A stretch of 64,000 nucleotides of DNA, from NCBI GenBank assembly GCA_036937835.1, contig CM072880.1, forward strand, positions 3,604,501 to 3,668,500, written 5' to 3'. The stretch is from Pampus argenteus. Taxonomy: Eukaryota > Chordata > Actinopteri > Scombriformes > Stromateidae. Positions 25,201 through 38,700 of the stretch are shown one piece after another; within the stretch, counting starts at the first letter, position 1, and every line of letters begins with the position of its first letter. The notes under the pieces were generated by a model that saw only the letters and a list, made by a program, of their open reading frames with translations, was not told the origin of the DNA and ran no database searches. The translations under genes were made by a program, and so were the position numbers.

Positions 25201-28108
25201 GGATTAATGGCTTTTCATGTGGAGGGACTCACGCTACACTAAGCAGCTGAAGAGATAAAGCCCCCGCAGTGACTCATCACCAGCACAGAAATACAAAATA
25301 GCAACGAGATGGACCCAAAAAAAAAAAAGAGCAGCGGAAGAACGAGAGGAGCCCTTCGTTCACGGGTCTCTCATGAATATTCTAATTGACAGCATTATCT
25401 CTGTGATGATTATTAAGTGTGGCCCACCAGGCTCCACTCGGGGCTAATGTAGTGGAAAGAGAGGGGCCGTGAGAGCTTTAAACAGGGAGCTCTTTGTGTT
25501 TCTGCATCCTCACACATTGATATACTTCATATATATTATAACAGACGTATGTATGTGTGTGTGTGTGTGTGTGTGTAAGGCCATATGTTTGATCAGATAA
25601 CTGTGGGTTAACAGGGTTTCAGTGTGTGTGTGTGTGTGTGTAAAACTCTGGCTCTACTGTGGTTTAGTGACAGCATGTGAATGTGCCTGTCAGCCTTATG
25701 CATATATATCCTCTGCTGCATGTTATTCTAATCCATTTTGATGTTTTCCTCTGCATTGCTTCTTCTGGCATTATTCAACCCACCAGCATCAGTGTATTCC
25801 TGTACTGCAGCGACAGTAATGAAGTCATCAGAAAATAGTGCACAGAATAGGCTTTTGCTGATGCGGTATTAACTATATTTATATAGTGTAAATGGTTTTT
25901 GTGCACATTTTATGTTTTGAGCAGATTTGAACACATTTTACCATCTGAATGACTCACATGATTCACATTAAAACACATGCTGTAGCAGCGTGTTGTGCAG
26001 ATCCGTAGATCACCTTTTGTCTTGAGGCTCTGCTTTTGTCCTGGCTGCTGCCTCAGCTGGGATACATCACAGTGTGGCGTAACACTGATTCATCTGGACT
26101 GAAGTCATGATTGTGGGTCAGCATGTTCCTTGTCAAGCTTTTTAACACACATTAACACACACACACGGGGACATACATGCCCTCTGTTTCTCTCCGCAGT
26201 CCCATTTTGTGCCGGATTTATCCCCCACTGACGTGATACGGTGATTGTCCTGCCTTTGTCCTCTTGTCTTGTTAAAGGGGCAGATATACAGTACGGCCTG
26301 AACTAATAAATCACTCAGACATACTGTATAATATCTTCTGAGAAGAGCGTCTAAAGCCTGTTTACAAAGCTGTTCTTGAAATACCCGTCAAAATCACCCA
26401 CAGTCACATAAGAATTTGTAATTCAAAGCAATCTATCATTTGCAGGGTGGATGTGTGTGTGTGTGTGTGTTTTGTTTTTCCTTCATGTCACTATAGCGAC
26501 AGCTCTATCAGTAAGAGACGTGAACAGCTCTGCTGCTTTACTGGTTTGATTTTTGTGGAAGGAAACATGACAAGGAAGTTATTAAAATAGTTCAAAAATT
26601 GTCTCCGTTGTCCTGAGTGTGAGGCTGAAATGCCTGATGTGTGTGTATTCTCTTCCCTGCAGGTGTTTCAGCCCAGCTGACAAATACCCGCCTGAGGAGG
26701 AACACCTCTGTGGGGACTCCCTTCTGGATGGCTCCAGAGGTACGGGTAAAACGGACCTAGAAGTGCTCCCGCAGCCTCTTGTCTTTCCACTACATTAGCC
26801 TGGAGCAGATCCCAGTGGGCCACAGTTAATAATCATCAGTGGAATAACGCCGTCAAATACAGCGGTCATGGAAAAAAAACAACCAAAGGGGGAAGCTTTT
26901 ATCATTTGTAAGATATATATGGCAGATTAAAGAGTTGAAATATTACTTAGATTATGTAACTACATGATTTATAAACTGTGATGACAACATTGTACTCACC
27001 AAGATCATTGCTGAGGTCGGGCAACGTGAAAAAAGATCCAAACTGGTTTCATGTGGAATGAAGATATTATTAACATTTCAAATACAAATACATTGATTGA
27101 TCGATGATTATCTGACTTTTTACAGTTAGTTTTAATACACAAAAACATATATAATCAAAGGCCAGACACGACTAGAGTAACAGCCGCGTTTTCAGTGGAA
27201 TAATCCTTTAAATGACTCGTTACAACTGACATCCGCATGCTAAACTCGAGACATCTTAACCCGTGAAATAATCACGAGGGAAACGTTAACTGTTTGTCCT
27301 ACTTGAATGTTGAGACTCAGTGAAAGCAGACGCATGTTTGAGGTTATCAAGTCGACACCTTTCATTTATATTTCATTGAATCCAACCTGCAACACCTTAA
27401 CAGGTAGAGGCGTATCCACAACACTGATCAAGATTAACAACTTCTGTAAGGAGAAGATGATTAAACATATACTCGTTTGTTAAACGTGTTACCTGAGTAC
27501 TACCCATCATCATCATCCCCCCTAAATCAAAATGGACATTTTTACATGAGGTTTGCATGCTGTGCAAATTGTGCATTAGAATATTGTCTGCATGACGCGT
27601 CCTGTCAGACTGACTCGAGCATTTTAATCTCATTTGAGTAAGATGGTCATCAAGTAAGAAAGAAAGAAAATGAAGGACACGAAGAAGGCGGAGGACAGTA
27701 TTAATATTGAAACGTATAGAAAGTCGTCTTTGAGTATTCTGGATAATATGTAGTATAGTATTTATTTGGATGTGGTTCCTATATCCGTTTAAAGAAGATT
27801 TGCTTCTGTAGGTTTGACTTGTTGGGTAAGTTTTAATAGTTTTAATAGTAACAGTAATAGTTACACACTGAGTGCTGATTTTAAGGCGTGTTAACTGGGT
27901 GTGTTTGGCTCTTTTCATGATGTCTAATTGAGAATCTGGTAAACGATTTGTCTGCAAATTATATTGATTGTCAGACGTTTGACAATAATGTTGAATGTGT
28001 GTTCTTATGTTTGTGTGTGTGTGTGTAGTTTTGTGTACGTTTACCTCCCACACAGATGATTCATACTGATGATTGGGTACCATGTTGCCCTCAGGACATC
28101 GATGATAG

Positions 28109-28151
<43 letters not shown>

Positions 28152-30638
28152 CTTTTTCCTTTTGAATTTAATCAGTTTTTTGGGGTTGACAAAATATCCA
28201 CTAACTATTCATGTTGACTCAATAATAAGAAAGTAGGTCAAAACTCAACAGCATCAGTCCGATTATACAAGTCTAGTCTGGTCTGGTCAAGTCTAATCAG
28301 ACTGATGAAGCTAAAATAATTATCAAAATATATCAGATTATATATGACTGCAACCTTTTGACATTGTAATTACAAAATGCTACGTGCTATTTTTACTTAA
28401 CATGACTTCCTTGTTTATATTTTTTCTCATCATCTTTGCGTTGCAGGTCATAGCATGCGAGCAACAGCTGGATTCGACCTACGATGCTCGTTGCGACGTT
28501 TGGTCTCTGGGCATCACGGCTATAGAGCTGGGTGATGGAGACCCGCCTCTGTCTGACCTCCACCCAATGAGAGCCCTTTTCAAAATACCCAGGTGAGCCT
28601 CCATCACATGTAGGATAATAGTTATCTAACCCTACATATGACTACAGGTCTGTGCTTTCCAGCTTGATGTTATTACAGTATTTTTTCATTTAGAAAGCTG
28701 AAACTGGTTAAATCTTCTGCATTTTTTGCTCGAGACACACATCACATTTTTGTCAGCTTTGAAGCTACAACTTACATTTCCTCTCAGTAGAACAAAAAAC
28801 GATGATGATGATGAACGAACAGACAGCGGTGTGCTTGTTTTCGTTTCCCTATCTCCTGGCAGAGTGAAATGTAAAGACGGGGTAATGCACACTGCTTGTT
28901 CTGCAACCCAGAAAAGCCATTTCCTGCTCCCCAACACAGTCATTTTCTTCTCTATACTGACTATCACCCCCGAAAAAAGTACAGTCTTTTCATTTCAAAC
29001 GTCTTTTTTTTTTTCTGCTCGCAGGGGCTTATCCGTAAACCCCTCCCCTCCTGGTACTGATCCTCCTGCGGGGGAGGCTGAGACAACAGCCACCCTTCAC
29101 TCATCTTGTGTGTATTGTGGGCTGAAGGTGAAAAGTAATTGTTTACTGTCTCCTGATTCTAGTGTAAGAGCTGCATATAAGCACTTACTGTCACTGTCAT
29201 CTTAACGGCACAGCACTTTGTCCATCAAACAGCACCTTATATATACACACACACACACACACACACGCAGGCCGTTCCTGTGTGTTTGTTTCAGGGGGTC
29301 GTTCTCCACAGGATCCATCACGCAGCTTCCTCAGAATCTGTGTGACTGCTGCAGCCGGAGCTTCAGGCTTTTTGTTCTCGCTCCTCACCTCCCTCGTCTC
29401 AGTATACTGCCTTCAATCCCCCCCCAGAAGGCACCGATTCACCCACCACCCGTCTTATTTAATTTAGCTTGATTCAAACCAAGTACCAGTCAGTAACAAT
29501 CATCTCTCTATGGCCTTATAAGTAATTATTCATTATTATCATATTATGAGCTGAAATGTGAATCTACATGGTTTTCTGTCCCTTTGTCGACTCTCAGGCT
29601 TGCAGGTAAATCACAGAAGATGCACTTTAGAAGCTGCAGAAGACAATGAAGTCATAGTTAGTTAGTTAGTTAGTTAGTTGAGACATTTTCCAGTCAGGAA
29701 AATCAACCATAATTTTATATCCCTCTACAAGGTGTCCGCTGTATGTCACATGTGTCAATATATCTTGAAAGGATCCACAAGAACAAGTCAGATCTGTCTT
29801 TCTCATGTTTTAAATAGAAAGGTAGAAATAGAGAAAAGACATGGAGGGATTGATCTGACAGTAGAAGTCAAAGTGTCAGACTCTGGAGTAAAGATTTAAA
29901 GGGCTCTTTATAATTATACACACGTGTAAAGATTTAAGCTTTCATTCCTCATTATGTGTAACAGAGATGATTTGAATTTGCATACTGTAGAAAGTGAGAG
30001 GAGTCCCTGTTTATCTTCCAGATATGAAAACCACTTTAACAGTCACAGCATGAAACAGGCGAAAAACAGGCTCCAAATAAACGTCTGATGCATTTTACTG
30101 ACTATATTGAGTGTGTCGTGTGATAAACACAAGATATATGCCCTCTCATTAGACCAATTTATCGCTGTCAGAACCGACGCGAGAAGACCCTCGATGCATT
30201 AGCAGGTAACATCGACTTTTTTTTCTCCACCAAAATGTACTAAAAGCAGAATGAGGAAACAGCAAATTAACCCCACTGTTACTCAGCTGTGAGGCCTCGT
30301 GATTCTCTAAACAGCCTTTTGTCTGTCTGAGTTTTACAGGAGAAAAAACGTTGGTCATATATTTGATTTCGACAAGCCAACAAGCTCCGGTGTTTTAAGA
30401 TTTTCACTCCATCCTTCGGGCCTTTTGTTCTCCACCTCCGCCTGCGTAAATCCCATCTCATCTCTTATCTTTCCATTTATCTTACCCGTTCCTTCTTTAA
30501 CAGAAATCCTCCGCCTACTCTCCACCAGCCGGAGCTCTGGTCAGACAACTTTAATGACTTCATCTGCAAGTAAGTGCTATGTGTTCACAGATAGCGCTTA
30601 ACCAGATGCTTTTAATACAAATCCAAGAATTTCACTTC

Positions 30639-30679
<41 letters not shown>

Positions 30680-32751
30680 ACCTTTTCTCCTTCTACCTCA
30701 CAGATGTCTGATAAAGGACTTTGAGCTGAGACCGAATGTGTTAGACCTTCTCCAGCATGTGTTCATCAAACAGATTGTCGGCCGAGAGAAAATACTGCAG
30801 AAACAATTAATTGAACTCATTGATCTCAACCAACAAATAGGAGTCATTGAAAAAACAAGGTATTGTCCCAACTATACTTCATATCTCCACCGTTTGTTTG
30901 ATAGACTTTGTTATAAACCGCAGAAGAAAAAAACCAACTTCCTGCCAGCTGTTAGGCTGCAGCTTAACTTTTGCAGACAGTATAATCCAAATTACCCTTC
31001 TTACTGGATGTTTTACAAACCCTGTCACCATCACATAAACAGCAGCTCAATCCTGCACCAGCTTCACTCAACATGAGTCCAAAGAAAGTGAGTATTGCCC
31101 GTACAGTCATGAAATGTTAATCCTATTTCTGTCGTTTAAGCCATCATGGAAAGACAGACAGAAGCACAGACAGTAATGACAGGTAACAAACGCATAAATG
31201 ACCTTTATGCTACAGTAGGAGTAGATGATAATTGGCTTTTATTTATTTATTTATTTATTTATGTTTTTCAGTCCAGTTGGAGCTCTTGTTGTAGTTGTGA
31301 TCTCACATGTATTTGCAATCATACATGGGTTTGATAAGATAGTTTTCATGCTGCCACCGTTTGTTTTATGAGTCATTTTGTCGTCTCCACTTTTTCTTTT
31401 TCGTGGAGTCTTGTAGTAATTTGATGGTGTAAACCAACTACATCAGTTGATGAGCTTCAAACTTTTACCCGCGTTCATCATTCAACACCAGATACAGTAA
31501 ACGAAATAGCGAATAATCAAGCTTATACTGTAATGAAGTCATCCTACAAACCTCGATCCTTCACGATAAGTCTGATGAAGCTAAAAAAAAAAAATGGAGT
31601 AATAAATTTGATTTTACAGCCTCATCCGAACAAACTTTTTAAAAAAAAAGGATTTATTGACCTTTTATCTAATAGAAGTTTTCATTATATTTACATTGAT
31701 CATATGGCAGCACAGCTCACTGCTACAGTATTGCTTTTTTAATTAGATAACTTACAGTATGTTGTTATGTACAGTACATACAGTACATACGTTGCTCGGT
31801 AAGAGACCTGCTTGTGTGTCCTGTGAAATCCAGACATGAGCGTATCCACACTAAGAGAGGAGGCCACATGAAGACACAGAGCGACCCAGACGAGGTGGAC
31901 GACCTCGCCATCCTAGAAGTTCTAGATGAGGTATGAAAGCTGATGTATCTCAATAAGGTAAAAAAAAACAACATATATGTGGCTATCGTCACATATAAAG
32001 TAGACACGCGAACAACAACGAGAAACGCACAGCAGCATCTTTTTTTGCACGAATAACATTTAGAGCAATTCATCAAATCTGAGCTCAGCATTGACGTATT
32101 GAATGATACAACCGGTCTTATTCGCCAGCGGATATTTCCCAGCCATCCTTCAACACGCCGCTGGTATGTGGGAGGCAGTGCCGCCCTGCTGTTGTTGATG
32201 TACCTGTCCAGGCAGGGAGAGGACAATAAAATTAATCACCACATGATGTGAAGATGATAGATTGATGTAACAGGCGCCAGAGGCCTTGATTTGAGGCAGG
32301 ACATAAGCTAAAGTACTGCCTGGCCTGGTTGTAATAATGTTGTTGTTTTTAATCTCTCATAATATGGTTTTGATAATGATCCAGGTTATTTATTTGTTTA
32401 GGAATTTATATTTCTGGGAACATATTTGTAGAGGGAATCATGCTTGTTTTTTTTTTGTTTCCAAGAACACGGTCACAGAGCATCTACAGAATCGCTACGG
32501 GAGGGATCATATCTACACGTATGTGGGAGACATCCTCATCGCAGTCAATCCTTTCCATACGATGGACATATACACTCCTCAGGTCTGTGGGTGGATTTAG
32601 GCTTCTATGTGTGGCTGTGTGGGTTGTTGGTTGTTGTTTTTTACGCATGTGTGCTTATACATTTGGTCAATAATGCACTGAATGTAACCCGCCGTATCTC
32701 ATTAGTGCCTCTGCAGTTCTTCAGTCTGCTGCGTCCCATTTAGCCTCGCCT

Positions 32752-32789
<38 letters not shown>

Positions 32790-35700
32790 CCCCTGTTTCT
32801 TTGCCTCCTTCATACTTCACTGACTATTTTTCTCTCAATCATCATGTTTTTCTTTGCCTCAAGTCTGTAGCTATTTTTCATTCTTTTTTTTCCCTCTCGG
32901 GAGTGAAAATATAACACAGCTTCCTGTAGATACAGTGCAATGCCATTAACGGCTATATAAAATAAAACTTTTATTAGACACTGCTGTTCGATGTTATTTT
33001 ACAGAATACTTCATGCTATATTCAGTTAACTCATGTTTATATCTCAAATTGTCCTCTATTGTCTACCCACTTCTCTCCATAGTACACTAAAATGTACATA
33101 GGAGCTAAGCGTACGGCTAACCCACCACACATCTTTGCTGTGGCTGATGTCGCCTACCAGTCCATGGTGTCATACAATGCAGATCAGGTAACGTGGAGCA
33201 GAAAGTTGTTTTTGGTGCTTTTTGTTTTGCACGAATGGAGTAAAAAATTTCCTTATAATGTATGTTTGAGAGCATTATTATTATTATTACTACCTTCATA
33301 TTAATCTCTGGGGCTTCCTGTGTGCAGTGCGTTGTGATCAGCGGCGAGAGCGGAGCAGGGAAAACAGAGGGCGCTCATCTGTTGGTGCAGCAGCTGACAG
33401 TTCTCGGGAAGGTGAGTCATAGGTGTCCATAAATACGGCATTTTATTAACATGTCCTCCCTCATTATTATTCTTTATATTTAGATACCCGGTACACTCTT
33501 CCTGGTTTATACAAAATATGATGGTAAGAATTTAAAAAAATCTATTTAAATTCATAAAGAATCAAACCAAACCAAATATAAACACCAGGAATGAAAGAGT
33601 AAACACTGCAAATGATTCAAACAAAATACGTTTAAAAACTACAACAATTCATTTATATTTCAGGTGCACAGAACTACAAAGTTATACTTCTTTCCAGCTG
33701 TCTATGGATATTAGGAAACTTAAACTTAGGCAATTTAAGCATCCATATGATCAATAGTTTGGAGGCTTCAGTCGGTGTAAGTCATGATTTGCAACCTAAT
33801 TAAAAATAAACTTCTATTTCAATCAGTTTTCTGCATTTTTCTATGAGTGGAGGAGTAAAATAAGCACTCGGCAGTGTCTCATTTGATTTAAATAACATGA
33901 GTGGAAAGGCACATGGCAGAAATCCATGCGTCATTTTCTTTCCACTGTATTGATTTCCCAGTGACTTAGCTGGAATAATGTTTTATTCAGGCCAATAATC
34001 GGACGCTGCAGGAGAAGATCCTGCTGGTCAACAACCTGGTGGAGGCATTTGGAAACGCCTGCACTGTCATCAATGACAACTCCAGCCGCTTTGGCAAGTA
34101 CCTAGAAATGAAGTTCACCTGCGGAGGGACGGTGGTCGGGGCGCAGATATCCGAGTACCTGCTGGAGAAATCCAGAGTCATCCACCAGGCAGTGTAAATG
34201 TCACTTCTTTCTTTTTTTCCTTTCGTCTTATTGCTGTCATAACTTTCATTTGACAATAACATTCATAGAAACCTTAATTCGGTGAGAGAAGCTTGTTTTT
34301 CAGCCTGCTGGCCAGTGATCAGGCCGTAATGGACTCTGTCTCTCTTCCTTTCACCTCAACCTCTCCATTTGAAACTAGTGGCATTTGCCTTCAACCTGCA
34401 CTTCAGTCAATCTATCCTTTCTTCTTATCGTGTGTCTGGGGGAGCCGGCTGGGTCAAGTAGAGGGGCCAGCTTATTTCCTGTTCAATCAAAGACTGTGGT
34501 CCTGCAAGTGTCCTTAGTGTAACTTCAAAGGCAGACTCAAGTCTTCCATTAGAAAACAGACACACGGGTCTGAAGGTTTGATTTGGCTGTAAACAGCGCA
34601 CGTTGCAAACAAACAAGGCGAATCCACGTTTTATGCTTTAATTTCGATATTGCAAAATATTGTGATTTTATGGAAAATTGGGCTACAGGAATCCATACAT
34701 ATATATTTCTAAGTATGTGTGTAAATGTTGTAACTTGTTTTATTATCACACAAGAGCCAAATAAGAGGACTGTGATTCTTTCTCATAGCCATACAGTCAA
34801 CAGGATCACACGTCTTCTTGAAAGCAGGCGACTCTGGTGCTTTAGTGTTGCATTTAATAAAGAGGATTGCAAATTAAGAGGATTGTGCAGCTTTTCCAGT
34901 TCATAACATTTTTTGTATGTTTCCACAGAGGGGAGAGAAACTTCCACATCTTCTATTACATTTACGCTGGTCTGGCTGACAGGAAGAAACTCGCCCACTA
35001 CAAGCTCTCCGACAGCAAAACGCCTAAGTAGGTTTTACATTTCTTCTCTTAAACACCGTTATTTCCTTCTCAAGCTACAAAACTCTCTACCTGCCCGAAG
35101 CTTTAATCCTCACCTTTGTGTTTCCTTTTTGTCGAGCAGGTATCTGTATAACGAGCACATTAAATTAGGGCCTGACATAGTGAGCAACACCTTCTACAAG
35201 GAGCAGTTTGATGCCGTGGAGCAGTGTTTCAAAGTCATAGGATTCACCCTGGAGGTACACAAAGCTCAAACAGGCTTCCCCTTGAGGTTTAACAGCATCA
35301 CATTCATACAGAGATGCAGATTCCACACGTGTAGTTTGACACACACAGAAACAAGCTCAAGTCAATGGTTTATGATGGAGCATGAAGCTACAGCCACATG
35401 TGGGCAGTCAGCTATTGGCATTGTAAAGACTAATGAGGCCCAAAGAACTGATTGCCTCTGGGATCTGCACGTCAATAGCACTTATCCTGTAAACGCTTGG
35501 CGGTGCTGGAGGAACAGCCTCCTTTTCTACAGTACGTCTTGTCTTGCGTGAAATCACAGAGTGCTTACAGCAACGAGGAGGCAACGGTATCTATTTTAAA
35601 ACATAGTTTGAACTGAGTAACTGTCCCATTAGAAGAGCTATTCTTACACGTAGCAGCGCCGTCGGCTATTTAAGCAGACAGATTTACGACTATGCCTCAC

Positions 35701-38700
35701 GATATACTTTTTGTTACCTCTAAATACTCCAATAAGGCACAATTTATAAAGCTACAACTTATAGCTTTATTAAATGCTGATTGGATATATTGTGTTATTA
35801 TTTTATGCTAAAAAAAAAAGTCATGCTTGATGTTATTTGCCTTTGTGCAGGAGCTGGGCAGTGTTTACAGCACTCTGGCTGCCATCCTCAACTCCGGCGA
35901 TATTGAGTTTTCTCCGGTTGCCTCTGAGCATCAAACAGACAAGAGCAACATCTCCAACATTTCTGTCCTGGAAAATGGTGAGACAGAGAAATATGGCTAC
36001 ACTCCCATAAACGTACTGTATAATGACGTGAAACCAAACATGACTTTTCATTTCCTCTGCTGTACCCTCGACTCCTCCCCCTCACTCCTCCTGCTTCTCT
36101 CCATTAACTCTGCAGAGCGCTGCAGGTGGAGTTGAGCTAAATATATGAAAACATTGTTCTGAAATAAATCACCCACCACTATAAACAGGCTATTGCTATC
36201 TTCCTCACTAATATTTTTCTGTGGACCCAGAGCAAACTCTGTTCATTGCTACTGATTCACACTAACATATTCTGCACACGTTAGGAGAACTTTTATCCTG
36301 TTTCTCTTCTTATCTCATGTCTCCTCAGTGGCCTCTCTGCTGCGTATCCGCTCGGACGAGCTCCAGGAAGCCCTCACCTCCCACTGTGTTGTGGCCCGGG
36401 GAGAGACAATCGTCAGGCCCAACACGGTGGAAAAAGCGGCAGAGGTGAGAGACGCCATGGGCAAGGCTCTCTACGGACGCCTCTTCAGCTGGATCGTCAA
36501 CCGCATTAACGCGCTGCTGCGACCCGACAGCCACCTGGGGTAAGATCAGGAGCAGGAAGTGGGATGTGGTGTGTTTGGCTGCCATGAATCCAGAATGAGG
36601 TCATCTCAAAAGGTCCAACGTTTGCATGGAAAGCATAAAAAAAGTATAGCAGTGCGAGTTAAAATCTGTGGAGAGATTTTTTCCAGATTGCAATAGATAT
36701 TTAAATCACCAAACACCCAGTACAGCTAAAGCTAATGGGAAATGTCAATAGTTTTTATATATATTTGGTGATAATTTAAAGCACTGGACAAGTTGAAGGT
36801 GTTACCTGTCAACAGGCTGATCTCCATCCCTGCATGCATTTTTTAAAACGTTTCATTCTTCTCGCCTCTAGAGAGGATGACAAGGGCTTGAACATCGGCA
36901 TCCTTGACATCTTTGGTTTTGAGAACTTCAAGAAGAACTCCTTCGAGCAGCTCTGCATCAACATCGCCAACGAGCAGATCCAGTTTTACTTCAACCAGCA
37001 CATATTCGCTTGGGAACAGGTAAAGTATCACCCACATCCACCTTAACTCAAATCCACTAAAATCAAAGAATGCTTTCTAAGTGCTTGAATCCGTTCTGGA
37101 AAGCACAATGTATGCATTTTTCACCTTGGTACTACCTCATTTCCATCTAAATGGCGATAACATGTCATCATTTGTCACCCGGCGCTTTAAGACTGATGGC
37201 AAGGGTAAAATATGCTGCTGTCTTTATTTACGGGAGAGTGAGGTTCGCAGTTCTTTATGCAGTCTTGTGGGTGTGTTTTGCCTTGGGGGGAAGTTGGGGG
37301 CAGAGAATGGTTTGCTAATGTTAAATGATTTGGTCTCACCCAGGGAGAGAAGCTATAAATCATCCCAAACGAGGGTCAATTAGGATTTGGAGACAGTTAG
37401 CGTCGGACTTCAACTCACTCTCGGGTGTTGTTGGCATCAGGCCCAGAAATATATTTGTCCTATACTGCGACCATATATACTGAGCATAAGGGAATTGCAC
37501 CGCGCTGCTGTGAGATTATTAAGCATCACATAACCTGAAATAATCGAGCTGTGGGGGATGAAAAGTGGAGCAACTCTTCAAATACGTTTTCCTCTTTCCT
37601 GCACAGAAACGGGACAAAATGATATACCTACTATATACCAGTCAGAACATCTCCTTCCAAATGAATGATTAAATTAACGGCCGTGTGTCCCGCTGCTGTA
37701 CAGGATGAGTACCTCAATGAAGAGGTGGATGCTCGGATGATCGAGTATGAGGACAACCGGCCCCTCCTGGACCTGTTCCTGCAGAAACCCATGGGGATGC
37801 TGTCTCTTCTGGACGAGGAGAGTCGGTTTCCACAGGCCACTGATCAAACCCTCGTAGGTCAGTGTTCAGCTACGACTGGATAAAATCTGTGTTTTAACCC
37901 AGGAAATGTCGGTTAACAAGTGCAAACAAGTTTCTGTTGCTTCAAATACCAAAACTTTGAAGCATGAAGAGATTTAATTCACATTCCTTAACACAATTTA
38001 ACATGTGAAAATGAAGGAAAGGATTTGGACTGAAATCTGAAAAAACAAAACAAAGCAAACACCTGAAGGGTTGAACCAAATATCAGAGCAGAAGATGTGT
38101 TTTATTTCCACTCATGAGGTTAATTAACAGGTGTGTTATTGGGTATTTTAGAGAAATTTGAAGATAACTTAAAGACCAAAAGCTTCTGGAGACCAAAGAG
38201 AGTCGACCTTGGCTTCGGTATTCACCACTATGCTGGAAAGGTAATTATTGGGCCTAGTCTGTCCACTCAGATTTGATATCTGTATTCAAGTTTTTATCTC
38301 AAGCTGAAGCGACTTGACATGTGTTATATTTCACTCTCTACCGAACTCTTAAGGTGATTTACAATGCTGCAGGCTTCTTGGCCAAGAACAGAGACATGCT
38401 ACCGGCCGACATCGTCCTGCTGCTGAGGTCGTCGGAGAACGAACTTGTTCGCAAACTTGTCACTCACCCCCTCACCAAAACAGGTAAAGAGGACACCTGC
38501 TGTTAACAACTCACAGGACGAGGAAGAAAAGAAGAATATGAAGAAAAATGTTTGTTACGACTCTTTAAACAGCACAAAAGTGAAACACCAGGCTATTGTT
38601 TCTGTTTCTGTTTCACTTATAACTTTCCGTGTGTGATTCCCAGATGTCTCCTGAGACTAACTCTCTCCTGGTGGGTGAGGACACTTTGTTAACTGATTCC

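Noticed and set aside
27397..28083. 228-codon minus-strand open frame
   Set aside because: Thr/His/Asn-rich low-complexity sequence inside a myo3a intron, with part of it from a GT microsatellite. No domain or start context supports a gene.
28726..29205. 159-codon plus-strand open frame in a myo3a intron
   Set aside because: No recognisable domain, and no link by phase to the flanking exons, which join well without it.
35140..35551. Open frame continuing past the myo3a exon end at 35254
   Set aside because: GTACAC at 35255 is used because ELGSVY of the next exon follows directly in the family. The read-through has no resemblance to myosin.
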